64,000 bases of DNA from Aerococcus loyolae (GCF_002871915.2 NZ_CP126958.1:496001-560000); one strand, 5' to 3'; positions 16,648 through 25,927 are shown, counted from the first letter of the stretch. The notes: generated by a model not told the origin, from the sequence alone. Program-made: numbers and translations.

Positions 16648-17604
16648 ATGAAAAAAATTGTATTTATGGGGACGCCAGAATTTTCGGTAAGGAGTCTGCA
16701 GGCCTTAATTGACCACCCGGACTATGAAGTGAGCGCCGTGGTTACCCAGCCTGACCGACCCGTGGGACGGAAACACCGCCTCCAAGCTTCAGCGGTTAAA
16801 GAAGCCGCCCAAGCAGCTGATATTCCCGTTTACCAACCCGAAAAAATTAGTCAAGACCAAGACCTCGACCAGCTGCTCAGCCAGGGGGATATCGATTTAA
16901 TTGTGACGGCTGCTTACGGGCAATTTTTACCCGAGCGTTTATTGAATTATCCTAAATACGGAGCCATTAATGTTCATGCCAGCCTCCTACCCAAGTACCG
17001 GGGCGGGGCACCTGTCCACTACGCCATCTGGAAGGGGGAAAAAGAGACTGGGATAAGTATTATTCGTATGGTTAAGAAAATGGACGCTGGAGCAATCCTA
17101 AAGCAAGCCGCTATCCCTATTGATGACCAAGTCACTGTCGCTGAAATGTTTGACCGCTTGAGTGAACTGGGGAGTCAAGTATTGCTAGAAACCTTACCCG
17201 CTCTCTTTGATGGAACAGTGACTGAGACTCCTCAAAATGAATCGGAAGCGACTTTTTCACCTAATATCACCCGGGAAGAGGAACGAATCAACTGGGACAA
17301 TACTGCCCAAGAAATCCATAACCAAGTTCGGGCCTTTAATAGCTGGCCGGTGGCTCACACTTTCTTTGATGATAAACGCTGGAAGATCTGGGCAAGTGAA
17401 GTGCTTGAAGACGAAGAAACTGACCAAGTCCCAGGAACAGTGATTGCTATTGACAAGAAACCGGCCCGTTTCCTAGTGGCTTGCGGAGAGGGAACCGTCT
17501 TAGCTATTACTGAAATCCAACCAGCAGGGAAGAAGGCCATGGATATTACGAGTTTTATTAATGGAGGAGCGGGTCAAATTGAAGTCGGCGACACATTCCA
17601 ATAA
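16648..17604 (+). CDS. fmt: Methionyl-tRNA formyltransferase
   Basis: Formylates the initiator Met-tRNA using 10-formyl-tetrahydrofolate. The sequence has MGTPEFSVRSL at the start, the NVHASLLPKYRGGAPVHYA active-site segment (Asn, His) and a C-terminal tRNA-binding domain (about 205-318). The length of 318 residues is normal. A GAGGAAG ribosome binding site precedes the ATG. Its end overlaps the start of rsmB by about 26 bases, suggesting translational coupling. Confidence 0.96.
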   Translation: MKKIVFMGTPEFSVRSLQALIDHPDYEVSAVVTQPDRPVGRKHRLQASAVKEAAQAADIPVYQPEKISQDQDLDQLLSQGDIDLIVTAAYGQFLPERLLNYPKYGAINVHASLLPKYRGGAPVHYAIWKGEKETGISIIRMVKKMDAGAILKQAAIPIDDQVTVAEMFDRLSELGSQVLLETLPALFDGTVTETPQNESEATFSPNITREEERINWDNTAQEIHNQVRAFNSWPVAHTFFDDKRWKIWASEVLEDEETDQVPGTVIAIDKKPARFLVACGEGTVLAITEIQPAGKKAMDITSFINGGAGQIEVGDTFQ

Positions 17605-18973
17605 ACCCTCAGGCCTCAAAGCTAGCGCCCGCTACCAAGCCATGGAAACCCTGAACCTGGTCTATAAGGGCGAGGCCTTTGTTAATCAAGAAGTCAACCA
17701 AGTGCTCAGCCATAGTTGGGTAGTTGACTCGGACCGTGACCTCTATACCCGCTTAGTTTACGGTAGCCTGCAATTTCATTGGACCCTCCAAGAACTTTTA
17801 AAACAGGTATTGAAACGCTATAAGCGGACCAAGAAGTGGCTGCTAGCCCTATTAGAATCATCAGCCTACCAGCATTATTACCTCGATGCCATTCCTGACC
17901 ACGCCATTGTGGACGAAGCCGTACGCATCGCTAAGAAGCGCGGCAACCAGACCCTGGGACGTTTTACCAATGGGACCCTGCGTAACCTTTTCCGGACCTA
18001 TCCGACGATTGAAGACTTTATTAGCCAGCAGGCAAGCGACCAGGCCTATGTTCTTTCCTTAGAGACTAGCTTGCCCTTAGACTGGGTGAAATATTTTACT
18101 CAACGTTTTGGCTTTGAAACTACCCAGCAGATCGCTCAAGCCATGGCAGAACCAGCCCAGGTTAATGTGCGGATTAGTCGGGACTATTGGCAGAACCAGG
18201 ATAAAATTAGCCAGATTTTAGCCGATCAAGGTTTCCCTAATCAAAGCAGTGACTTAGCCCCTCATCAGCTTAAGGTTAAGGCTGGCAATCCGGCTCAATC
18301 TGAACTCTTTAAGAAGGGAATTATTACCATTCAAGATGAGGCTGCCAGCTTAGCTGTCGATATCTTGAACCCCAAAGCTGGCGACTGGGTCCTAGATGCC
18401 TGTGCGGCACCCGGTGGAAAGACGGTTCAATTAGGAGAATATGTGGGCAAAACGGGCCAGGTCTTGGCCTTTGATATTGCAGAGAATAAATTAGCCTTAA
18501 TTGCTGATAATGTTAAACGCATGCATGTCGACCAACAGGTAAGTATCCAACAAGGGGATGCCAGTCAACTCGGGAGAAAATTTCCAGCGGAAAGCTTTGA
18601 TGGGATTTTAGTTGACGCTCCTTGTTCAGGCGTGGGCCTCTTCCGGCGTAAACCGGATACCAAGTTAAACAAGGATTTTCAAGATCTAAAGAATTTGCAA
18701 AAAATTCAATTAGAAATCTTAAATAATGTCTCTCCCTTACTAAAAAAGGCTGGCCGCTTGGTCTATAGTACCTGTACAATAACAGCAGAAGAGAATTGGC
18801 AAGTGGTCGAAAAATTTTTAACAACCCACCCAGACTTCGCCCTCAAAGCCATTGGGGCCGAGTGGCAGGAAGTTTTAAAGCCATCATTGATCAATGCCGC
18901 TTGCCTGGAAATCTTACCGCATCATTTTAATAGCGATGGATTTTTTGTCGCCTTATTAGAAAAACAAAGTTAG
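17579..18973 (+). CDS. rsmB: 16S rRNA m5C967 methyltransferase
   Basis: Methylates cytosine 967 of 16S rRNA with S-adenosylmethionine. The N-terminal NusB-like RNA-binding domain (about 15-140) precedes a Rossmann methyltransferase with DACAAPGGKT, the catalytic VDAPCSGVG and the second Cys in STCTI. I place the start at the TTG at 17579, because GGAGGAG lies nine bases upstream. An in-frame ATG at 17561 has no ribosome binding site and lies in front of that sequence. Either way it overlaps fmt. Length is 464 residues. PP2C phosphatase follows 11 bases downstream. Confidence 0.9.
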   Translation: MKSATHSNKPSGLKASARYQAMETLNLVYKGEAFVNQEVNQVLSHSWVVDSDRDLYTRLVYGSLQFHWTLQELLKQVLKRYKRTKKWLLALLESSAYQHYYLDAIPDHAIVDEAVRIAKKRGNQTLGRFTNGTLRNLFRTYPTIEDFISQQASDQAYVLSLETSLPLDWVKYFTQRFGFETTQQIAQAMAEPAQVNVRISRDYWQNQDKISQILADQGFPNQSSDLAPHQLKVKAGNPAQSELFKKGIITIQDEAASLAVDILNPKAGDWVLDACAAPGGKTVQLGEYVGKTGQVLAFDIAENKLALIADNVKRMHVDQQVSIQQGDASQLGRKFPAESFDGILVDAPCSGVGLFRRKPDTKLNKDFQDLKNLQKIQLEILNNVSPLLKKAGRLVYSTCTITAEENWQVVEKFLTTHPDFALKAIGAEWQEVLKPSLINAACLEILPHHFNSDGFFVALLEKQS

Positions 18974-18984
18974 GAGCAATTACT

Positions 18985-19728
18985 ATGGAAGTTAGTCAGT
19001 TGACCGATACTGGTCAAATTAGAAGCTCAAATCAAGACCAAGTAGGGGTTTTTTATAATCAAGCCGAGCAGGCCCTACTCCTGCTCTGTGATGGCATGGG
19101 CGGCCATAATGCTGGGGATGTAGCCAGTGAAATGGCCCTTTATGCAGTCGGCCATGCCTGGGAGGAATCTCCTAAGACCGATACTGAAGCGGTTCAAACT
19201 TGGTTGGAGGATAATATTGTTTCTGCTAATGACCGGGTTTTACAAGCTTCTAAAAAATATAATGATTTGTCAGGCATGGGGACCACTATTGTGGGGATTG
19301 CGATTATTGAAGGAAAGGGGATTGTCGCCCATGTGGGTGATAGTCGGGCTTATTGCTATGATGGGGAGGCCTTAAAGCCTTTGACCCGCGACCATTCCTT
19401 TGTCCAAGAACTCCTGGATATGAAGATGATTACCCCATCTGAAGCCCAAAACCACCCGCAAAAGAATATTGTGACTCAGACGGTGGGGGTAAGCGAAGAT
19501 ATTAAGGTGGATATTTCGGTGTTTGCCTTAGAGGCTCAGACCATGCTCTTACTCTGTTCAGATGGTTTAACCGATATGCTGACTGATGATGATATCAGTC
19601 AGATTATCGCTAGCGATGAAGATGTTAATCAGGCGGCTCAGGCCTTAATCGCTGCGGCCAACCAAGCCGGGGGCCGAGATAATATTTCGGTGGTCCTGGC
19701 CAGGATTGAGGGAGGGGATGTGTCATGA
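18985..19728 (+). CDS. stp: PP2C-type Ser/Thr phosphatase
   Basis: A metal-dependent phosphatase that reverses phosphorylation by the PASTA kinase encoded next. The 247-residue protein shows the PP2C motifs: NQDQVG, LCDGMGGHNAGDVAS with the metal-binding Asp, THVGDSR-type sequence (AHVGDSRAY), LLCSDGLTD, and GGRDNISVVL near the end. It overlaps prkC by four bases (ATGA). AGGAG precedes the ATG. It corresponds to PrpC/Stp/PhpP of Firmicutes. Confidence 0.95.
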   Translation: MEVSQLTDTGQIRSSNQDQVGVFYNQAEQALLLLCDGMGGHNAGDVASEMALYAVGHAWEESPKTDTEAVQTWLEDNIVSANDRVLQASKKYNDLSGMGTTIVGIAIIEGKGIVAHVGDSRAYCYDGEALKPLTRDHSFVQELLDMKMITPSEAQNHPQKNIVTQTVGVSEDIKVDISVFALEAQTMLLLCSDGLTDMLTDDDISQIIASDEDVNQAAQALIAAANQAGGRDNISVVLARIEGGDVS

Positions 19729-21776
19729 AACAAGGTCAAGTGATTGGTAATCGTTATGAAATTATCCGCCACCTTGGCTCTGGAGGGATGGCAACCGTCT
19801 ATTTAGCTTATGATCCGATTTTGGAACGGGAGGTCGCCATTAAATTCCTCCGCATTGGGACTTCGGATATGGATGACGCGACTCGGCGCTTCAAACGGGA
19901 AGCCATGTCGATTTCAGAAGTGAACCACCCCAATATTGTTAATATTTACGATGTCGGTGACGATGATGATGGCCACTATATCGTGATGGAATACATTGAG
20001 GGAATTGACCTTAAACAATTTATTCGCAAAAACCATCCCATCAGTAAAGAAACTTATCAAGGAATCATGATGCAAATCCTGGCTGGGGTCGAATGTGCCC
20101 ACCGAAAAGGGATTATCCACCGGGACTTAAAACCGCAAAATATCATGATTAAACCCGATGGCCAGGTAAAAATCATGGACTTTGGGATTGCCTTGGTCTC
20201 TACTGAGACTTCAATTACCCAGACCAATACCATTATTGGTTCGGTCCATTATTTATCCCCTGAACAAGCGCGGGGATCGATGGCTAGTTACCAATCGGAT
20301 ATTTATAGTTTGGGAATTGTTTCCTTTGAAATGCTCACTGGCCAGGTCCCCTTCGACGGGGAATCCGCCGTTAGCATAGCCATTCAACACTTCCAAGAAT
20401 CCTTACCGGATATTAATCAGTTCCGTTCCGATATCCCCCAAGCCATGCAAAATGTTATCATGAAGGCGACGGCCAAGGAAGCTAATGAGCGCTATCAGAC
20501 TTGCGAACAGATGCGACAAGATTTAGCGACCTGTCTGGATCCCAGCCGGGCCAATGAGGCACCATTTACGCCTTCATTGATGAAGAACGAGACTATCGTT
20601 ATGGCTAAGGACGCGATCGAAAAACAAATTACTGACGAAAGAAAGGTCTCCACAGAAGCTCAGCCAGAGCCCAAAGAAACGGCTCAAGCGACCAAGGCCA
20701 TGCCGCTCGGTGCCGGCTTAGCGAGTCAAAAGGCAGAAGCGAAAACCGAGCCAAAAATAAAAGCAGCTCCGCCAAAAACATCCAGTCGGCCCAAGCGGAG
20801 ATGGCCTTGGTTCATTGGGGGTCTCTTGGCCATCTTATTGCTTCTTGGCGTCTTTGTCTTTGGCCAGGGGCAAAGTCAACCGGTTCCTGATCTGACCAAT
20901 ATGACCGAAGACCAGGCCCGTAATAGCCTGGTCAATAATGGCTTTAGCCTGGGTGAGAGTCATCAAGAATATAGCGACCAGGTGGAAAGCGGACGAGTGA
21001 TCCGGACCGATCCTAGCAGTGGGAGAAAAGTCAAGGCTGACCAGCCCATTGACCTCTATATTAGCCAGGGTAAGGAACCCATTGAAATTCCTAACTACCA
21101 AGGCCAGACCCTAGAACAGGCTAAAAAAGATGCCGAGAAGAAAGGTTTTTCCGTAAGTAGTGAAGAAGTCTATAGTGAAGAGGTGGAAAAGGGTAAAGTG
21201 ATTTCCCAAAATCCAGCTCCGGGGGCTAGTGTAGTGGCTAGTGAAACCAACCTGCACTTGGTCGTGAGTCTGGGTAAGGAACCCTTAACGATGGCCAACC
21301 TCCAAGGCTTAAACCAAGCGGGCGTCCAACAATATGCCCAAAGTGTGGGCTTGAATGTCAGCTTTAATGAAGCTAATTCGGATTCGGTGCCTAAGGGATT
21401 AGTAGTCTCCCAAAGTATTGCGCCTGGAGCCAACTTTAACCGCGGGGCGAATTTGACGGTGACCCTTTCTTTAGGACCTGAGGAGGAGCCAACCCACAGC
21501 TTCCGTCACACCATCACTATTCCTTACAAGGGAAAAAGATCTCGTGGAGATTCTGATGGCGAATCTAATTCCCAACGGCAGGCAGCCAATGAGATTGAAA
21601 TTTACATTGATGATTTAAACCATTCTTACAATGAAGTGGCTGATCGCTTTACCATCACTGACGATAAGTCTTATACTTTGAGTTTTGAAACTGAGCCTAA
21701 TAAAACCGCTCGTTTTAAGGTGGTTCGTGACGGCAAGACGATTTTAGAGAATCGAGTGAAACCAGGCGATGACTAA
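19725..21776 (+). CDS. prkC: PASTA-domain Ser/Thr protein kinase
   Basis: A membrane kinase that senses peptidoglycan fragments or lipid II and controls cell-wall synthesis and division. The kinase domain (about 10-270) has GSGGMATVYLA, Lys40 in VAIKFL, HRDLKPQN (about 130) and DFG. A charged linker precedes one transmembrane helix (about 362-384). Three extracellular PASTA repeats follow (about 386-453, 454-521, 522-588), then an extra C-terminal domain of about 95 residues. It overlaps stp by 4 bases and rsgA by 8. The total of 683 residues is usual. Number and spacing of PASTA repeats match PrkC/StkP. Confidence 0.96.
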   Translation: MKQGQVIGNRYEIIRHLGSGGMATVYLAYDPILEREVAIKFLRIGTSDMDDATRRFKREAMSISEVNHPNIVNIYDVGDDDDGHYIVMEYIEGIDLKQFIRKNHPISKETYQGIMMQILAGVECAHRKGIIHRDLKPQNIMIKPDGQVKIMDFGIALVSTETSITQTNTIIGSVHYLSPEQARGSMASYQSDIYSLGIVSFEMLTGQVPFDGESAVSIAIQHFQESLPDINQFRSDIPQAMQNVIMKATAKEANERYQTCEQMRQDLATCLDPSRANEAPFTPSLMKNETIVMAKDAIEKQITDERKVSTEAQPEPKETAQATKAMPLGAGLASQKAEAKTEPKIKAAPPKTSSRPKRRWPWFIGGLLAILLLLGVFVFGQGQSQPVPDLTNMTEDQARNSLVNNGFSLGESHQEYSDQVESGRVIRTDPSSGRKVKADQPIDLYISQGKEPIEIPNYQGQTLEQAKKDAEKKGFSVSSEEVYSEEVEKGKVISQNPAPGASVVASETNLHLVVSLGKEPLTMANLQGLNQAGVQQYAQSVGLNVSFNEANSDSVPKGLVVSQSIAPGANFNRGANLTVTLSLGPEEEPTHSFRHTITIPYKGKRSRGDSDGESNSQRQAANEIEIYIDDLNHSYNEVADRFTITDDKSYTLSFETEPNKTARFKVVRDGKTILENRVKPGDD

Positions 21777-22701
21777 TAGACAAATAGAAAAACAGGGCCA
21801 GATCGTTAAGGTTTTGAGTGGCTTTTACTATATTGAAGACCAAGATAGTCGGGAGATCTACCAAACCCGGGCGCGCGGTCTCTTTCGTAAGGAACAGCTG
21901 ACCCCCTTAGTGGGTGACTATGTCAGCTTTCAAGCAGATAATCCCCATGAAGGAGTCTTAACTGCCGTCAAAGAGCGTAAAAATGAGCTTGACCGGCCAC
22001 CTGTGGCCAATATTGACTTAGCCTTTGTCGTTGCTTCCGTGACCCAACCACAAATCCCTAGCAAGTTGATTGACCGCATGTTGGTCTATAGTGAAAGCCA
22101 AAGGATCCAACCAGCGCTTTACTTTTCTAAGTTAGATTTACTCGATGAAGCAGAACGTGAGGAATTGCAGCCGCTCTTGGCTAATTACCAGTCCCTGGGT
22201 TACCAGGTCTTAACCAATTTAGCCATGGCTCAAGCTAACGATGATTTGCTTACTGAACTCTTTCAAGGGAAAACCATCGCCGCTATGGGGCAGTCGGGTG
22301 TTGGCAAGACCACCTTGTTAAACCATCTATTGCCTGACCTCCATAAGGAAACGGCTGCAATTTCTAAGGGAATGGGTCGGGGCAAGCACACTACCCGCCA
22401 TGTTGAATTACATGATGTCTATGGGGGGAAGCTAGTCGACACGCCTGGCTTTTCCAGTTTAAGCTTAGATAGCATTGAAAAGGAAGACCTAGGAAACTAC
22501 TTCCCTGAAATGAGAGATCGGAGTGACTCCTGTAAGTTTCGGGAATGCTCCCACACCCACGAGCCCCAATGTGCGATTAAAGCAGCCCTAGCGGCAGGCG
22601 AGATTAGTCAAAGTCGTTATGACCATTATGTGGAATTTTTGCAGGAAATTATTAATAAAAAACCCGATTACCAACAGAAAAATAGGAGGAAGAAGAAATG
22701 A
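21769..22701 (+). CDS. rsgA: Ribosome small-subunit GTPase RsgA
   Basis: A circularly permuted GTPase that checks late 30S assembly. The N-terminal OB fold (about 8-70, with VGDYVSFQ) is followed by a permuted GTPase order: SKLDL (G4) comes before GQSGVGKTTLLN (G1) and DTPGF (G3). A zinc site (CKFRECSHTHEPQC) is near the end. The 310-residue gene overlaps prkC by 8 and rpe by 4 bases, so stp-prkC-rsgA-rpe is a tightly coupled unit. Confidence 0.96.
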   Translation: MTNRQIEKQGQIVKVLSGFYYIEDQDSREIYQTRARGLFRKEQLTPLVGDYVSFQADNPHEGVLTAVKERKNELDRPPVANIDLAFVVASVTQPQIPSKLIDRMLVYSESQRIQPALYFSKLDLLDEAEREELQPLLANYQSLGYQVLTNLAMAQANDDLLTELFQGKTIAAMGQSGVGKTTLLNHLLPDLHKETAAISKGMGRGKHTTRHVELHDVYGGKLVDTPGFSSLSLDSIEKEDLGNYFPEMRDRSDSCKFRECSHTHEPQCAIKAALAAGEISQSRYDHYVEFLQEIINKKPDYQQKNRRKKK

Positions 22702-23345
22702 AAATTGCCCCAAGTATTTTAAATGCTGATACCGGTCGTATGCGTGAAGAAGTTGCCCGAATTGAAGAGGCTGGAGCAGACTGGGTCCATGTGGATATTA
22801 TGGATGGCCATTTTGTCCCAAACCTCACATTTGGTGCGCCCATGGTGGAAGCCCTACGTCCTCACACCAAACTCTTCATTGATTGCCATATGATGGTAGA
22901 TAATCCAGATGACTATATCGAATCCTTAGCCCAAGCGGGAGCAGATAGCATGACGGTGCATTTTGAAGCGGTCACCCACTTACACCGAACCATTCAAAAT
23001 ATTCAATCCCAAGGCATGAAAGCTGCGGTAGCGCTTAACCCAGCAACTCCAGTATCAGCCATCACACCGATCTTGAATATGGTTGATATGGTCTTAGTCA
23101 TGACGGTTAACCCGGGTTTTGGTGGCCAAGCCTTCATTCCAGATATGGTAGAAAAAATGACTGAACTGGACCAAATCCGTCAGGAAAAAGGCTACCATTA
23201 TCAAATCCAAGTCGATGGAGGGATCGATAACACCACCATTCGTCAGTGCTACGACCAAGGGGTGGATGTCTTTGTTTCCGGCTCTTATGTCTACAAAGGG
23301 GATTCTAACCAAGCCATCGCTTCCTTGCGGGATGCTTGCTGCTAA
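22698..23345 (+). CDS. rpe: Ribulose-phosphate 3-epimerase
   Basis: Interconverts ribulose 5-phosphate and xylulose 5-phosphate in the pentose phosphate pathway. The 215-residue TIM barrel starts MKIAPSILNAD and has HVDIMDGHFVPNLTFG, DCHMMV and MTVNPGFGGQ with the metal and catalytic residues, plus QVDGGI. An AGGAGGAAG ribosome binding site lies inside the end of rsgA. Its position between rsgA and thiN is conserved in Firmicutes. Confidence 0.96.
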   Translation: MKIAPSILNADTGRMREEVARIEEAGADWVHVDIMDGHFVPNLTFGAPMVEALRPHTKLFIDCHMMVDNPDDYIESLAQAGADSMTVHFEAVTHLHRTIQNIQSQGMKAAVALNPATPVSAITPILNMVDMVLVMTVNPGFGGQAFIPDMVEKMTELDQIRQEKGYHYQIQVDGGIDNTTIRQCYDQGVDVFVSGSYVYKGDSNQAIASLRDACC

Positions 23346-23360
23346 AAGTGAGTGAGGAAA

Positions 23361-24032
23361 ATGATTCAACGTATTATTGCTGTGGGAAGCGCCATTGCCC
23401 ATTTGGATAATCCCATTATTGCTAGTTACAAAAATGACCCCCAAGTAGCCTGGGTGGGAATTGATCGGGGGGCAAGAGAATTGCTCCGCGTCGGCTTACC
23501 CCTCAATCTAGCTGTGGGGGACTTTGATTCGGTGACCGCGGAGGAAAGACAAGCCATCCAAGAAGCGGCCCAAGAATGTATTATTTTACCCAGTGAGAAG
23601 AATGATACTGATACTGAAGCCGCTCTCATGGAAATGATGAAAAAATGGCCCCAGTCTGAACATATTATTTTTTATGGCATGCTGGGTGGCCGACTCGACC
23701 ATACCCTTAATAACCTATGGATGGTTTACCAAGACCGTTTTCAACCGGTCATCTCTCGCTTAGAATTTATTTCCGATACCAATACAGTTCGCTTTTTGGA
23801 GCCTGGTGACCATACCGTTTGTCCCTATGAAGGCATGACTTATCTTTCCTTGATTTCTATGGGCCCCGTGAGCGGGTTGACCTTAAAAGACGTTAAATAC
23901 TGCTTAGAGGACTTTGCCTCTGATAAGCCGCGGTCCTTTATTTCTAATGAATTTCTTCCTGATGGACGGCCCATGTCCTTAAGCTTTACTTCTGGGCTCT
24001 TGATGGTCTTACAAACCAGGGATGCTCACTAG
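23361..24032 (+). CDS. thiN: Thiamine pyrophosphokinase
   Basis: Transfers pyrophosphate from ATP to thiamine, making the cofactor TPP. The sequence shows GIDRGA, the AVGDFDSV metal motif, and SEKNDTDTEAAL followed by GMLGGRLDHTLNN. A GTG at 23352 also opens the frame, but the ATG at 23361 (MIQRIIAVG) follows a GTGAGG site and starts the fold correctly. The length is 223 residues. It ends the gmk-to-thiN cluster; an IS30 element is inserted 26 bases beyond the stop. Confidence 0.93.
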   Translation: MIQRIIAVGSAIAHLDNPIIASYKNDPQVAWVGIDRGARELLRVGLPLNLAVGDFDSVTAEERQAIQEAAQECIILPSEKNDTDTEAALMEMMKKWPQSEHIIFYGMLGGRLDHTLNNLWMVYQDRFQPVISRLEFISDTNTVRFLEPGDHTVCPYEGMTYLSLISMGPVSGLTLKDVKYCLEDFASDKPRSFISNEFLPDGRPMSLSFTSGLLMVLQTRDAH

Positions 24033-24045
24033 TTATTTGCTAAGT

Positions 24046-24058
24046 ATTTTCTAAAAGA
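24046..24058. repeat. Direct repeat flanking the IS30 element, left copy
   Basis: ATTTTCTAAAAGA immediately before the left inverted repeat, identical to 25447-25459. Confidence 0.8.
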
Positions 24059-24166
24059 GGTAAATTGCAATATCAAGTGCATATTTATTTTAAAAAATCC
24101 CAGTGTCATGCCAAATAACTAAAAAGCTGATAAAGTCAATAATTCTTGGCCCGTTTTTCTCTAGCT

Positions 24167-24275
24167 TAAAGTGCTTGATTATCATTTAGAGATTCAGGGT
24201 GGGGCTGTCAAGGTGGAGAGCGAAGCGGACCTTGACTGGCCCACACTGAATCTCTATGCTTTGTTAAGCACTTTA
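24167..24275 (-). terminator. Long hairpin at the 3' end of the IS30 transposase
   Basis: TAAAGTGCTT/AAGCACTTTA are the outer arms, with AGAGATTCAG/CTGAATCTCT, GTGGGGC-like/GCCCAC and GTCAAGGT/ACCTTGAC inside. The distal arm overlaps the transposase stop codon. It probably ends transcription or blocks traffic through the element. Confidence 0.6.
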
Positions 24276-25343
24276 GCCTGCTTCTTTAAGCGTTTCCTGA
24301 AGTTTCGCAACTTCTAGGTTATAACAGTCGTTAGGGGTTTGATAATCTAAGACCTTTCTAAAGCGATTATTTATTGTATTCGTATAGTGTGCGAGTTCCT
24401 GGTATGTCAGCTTTTTAAAGCTTGTCCCTTTGGGCAAGAATTCTCTTAACATGCGATTATGTCTCTCATTACTGCCTTTTTCCCAAGCTGAATAGGCATG
24501 GGCGAAAAAGACTTCCAAATCCTTCAGAGCATACTCAAGCTGAGATAGTTTAGAAAATTCACTGCCGTTATCGGTCGTTAAGGTTTTAAAACACGCTTGA
24601 CCCTCTTTAAGAATCACCTTTTTAACCGATTTTACAATGGAATCTGCATCCCACTTCCAAGTCTTCTTGGTGAGGAATTTTCGCGTTTTCCGTTCAACTA
24701 GAGTAATAAGACATGGCTCTCCTTTAGTCTTCTTTCCTATCACGAGGTCAAGCTCCCAGTGACCAAATTCTTCTCTTGAAAGGACGTCTGGGCATCGCTG
24801 ATCAATGCTTTTTCCAAATACCTTTTTATTCGTCCCACGCGGTTCACTAGGTTGTTTTCTTGGACGAATCCTTGTTTTCATAGGAAGATCAATATTCCTC
24901 ACATTTAATAAACCAAGATTGATATATTTATACATGGTTTTGGTGCAAGGAACTCTTTCTAAAGGGTGTTTTCTGCGGTAATCATGAATAAACGTATCAA
25001 CACTGAAAATACGGTCTTCTTTAGGTGTCAGTAAGGCTTCCTCAAAGGCTTTAATGAAGTTAGATTTTCCATACAAAGCGCCTCTGGCTTTAGAATTTGA
25101 CCGATTATCTTTATAAACACGCGAGCCAGTTTCTGCAAGATAGACATCAACGTAGGTATGATCATAGTTCATTTGACGTGTTTTTCCACGTTTTAGTTCA
25201 CGAGATATGGTGCATTGATTGACGCCAACGGCGTCAGCAATCTCTTTCTGTTTATGTCCTTCTTGGTGCATTGCTTGGATAATTCCGCGTTTTTCTGCAG
25301 AAAGGTGTGTATATGATCTAGGTTTCGTGTTAGAATGTTTCAT
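24273..25343 (-). CDS. IS30-family transposase
   Basis: A 356-residue DDE transposase. The N-terminal helix-turn-helix (HLSAEKRGIIQAMHQEG, then QKEIADAVGVNQCTISREL) binds the ends. The catalytic core includes WELDLVIG, TTDNGSEFSKL and the SAWEKGSNERHNRMLREFLP block with the last acidic residue. It appears intact. AAAGGAG lies 13 bases before the ATG. Codon use is more AT-rich than in the flanking genes, as expected of a mobile gene. Confidence 0.95.
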   Translation of the reverse strand: MKHSNTKPRSYTHLSAEKRGIIQAMHQEGHKQKEIADAVGVNQCTISRELKRGKTRQMNYDHTYVDVYLAETGSRVYKDNRSNSKARGALYGKSNFIKAFEEALLTPKEDRIFSVDTFIHDYRRKHPLERVPCTKTMYKYINLGLLNVRNIDLPMKTRIRPRKQPSEPRGTNKKVFGKSIDQRCPDVLSREEFGHWELDLVIGKKTKGEPCLITLVERKTRKFLTKKTWKWDADSIVKSVKKVILKEGQACFKTLTTDNGSEFSKLSQLEYALKDLEVFFAHAYSAWEKGSNERHNRMLREFLPKGTSFKKLTYQELAHYTNTINNRFRKVLDYQTPNDCYNLEVAKLQETLKEAG

Positions 25344-25446
25344 AGCCAGTGAGTGCTCCTTTACTTGGGTTTAGACGCTTTTAAGTATAGAGCATCACTG
25401 GTTTTTTGTCGTCCTTTTCTCTATGCACTTCATTTTACAATTTACC

Positions 25447-25459
25447 ATTTTCTAAAAGA
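25447..25459. repeat. Direct repeat flanking the IS30 element, right copy
   Basis: ATTTTCTAAAAGA immediately after the right inverted repeat, identical to 24046-24058. Confidence 0.8.
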
Positions 25460-25461
25460 AC

Positions 25462-25490
25462 TTGCAACACGGTAACCCCTATGATAAAAT
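25462..25490 (+). promoter_or_regulatory. Promoter of rpmB
   Basis: TTGCAA (25462-25467), 17-base spacer, TAAAAT (25485-25490). The IS30 direct repeat ends only two bases upstream, so any UP element has been replaced by IS sequence while the core promoter is intact. Confidence 0.75.
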
Positions 25491-25533
25491 ATTCTAGTAT
25501 GTTCAAAAAACTGTAAGAAGGGAGTTATTCAAC

Positions 25534-25722
25534 ATGGCAAAACAATGTTATTTCACAGGTCGTAAAGCAAAATCTGGAAACAACCGTTCACACGCTTTAA
25601 ACAGCTCAAAACGTACCTTTAAACCAAACTTGCAAAAAGTTCGTGTGTTAGTTGATGGAAAACCTAAACGTGTTTGGGTTTCAGCTCGTGCCCTTAAATC
25701 AGGAAAAGTTCAACGTGTTTAG
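25534..25722 (+). CDS. rpmB: 50S ribosomal protein L28
   Basis: A 62-residue basic protein starting [20 protein letters not shown], the L28 signature, with [13 protein letters not shown] near the end. It has its own promoter and terminator and a strong AAGGGAG ribosome binding site. Its place before the asp23-like gene and fakA is the Firmicute order. Confidence 0.96.
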   Translation: MAKQCYFTGRKAKSGNNRSHALNSSKRTFKPNLQKVRVLVDGKPKRVWVSARALKSGKVQRV

Positions 25723-25745
25723 TCAACAAACTAACGATAGAAAAT

Positions 25746-25793
25746 CACATTAGCCATAGAGTGTTAATCATTCTACCGCTAATGTGTTTTTTT
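25746..25793 (+). terminator. Terminator of rpmB
   Basis: CACATTAGC/GCTAATGTG stem around a 23-base loop, followed by seven T. Confidence 0.85.
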
Positions 25794-25841
25794 ATTATTA
25801 GCTTTTAATTTAGGCCAGAGAGTGCAATATCCGCCAAAAAT

Positions 25842-25850
25842 TGGTACAAT
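25842..25850 (+). promoter_or_regulatory. Promoter of the asp23-like gene and fakA
   Basis: Extended -10 TGGTACAAT (25842-25850) with GTGCAA 17 bases upstream. The leader to the start codon is about 70 bases. Confidence 0.55.
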
Positions 25851-25927
25851 GGGAAAAGGATTATGATATAAGAATCTTCAAGCGTATTCATCGAAAAAAT
25901 GACTCTTATTAACAAGGAGGAAAAACA

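Larger units (their letters stand above)
24059..25446 (-). mobile_element. IS30-family insertion sequence
   Basis: A 1388-base element bounded by terminal inverted repeats GGTAAATTGCAATATCAAGT (left, from 24059) and its partner ending at 25446, which match at 22 of the first 25 positions. One intact transposase on the minus strand fills it. A 13-base perfect direct repeat flanks it. It is inserted between thiN and rpmB, ending 15 bases before the -35 of the rpmB promoter without breaking a gene. Confidence 0.88.
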
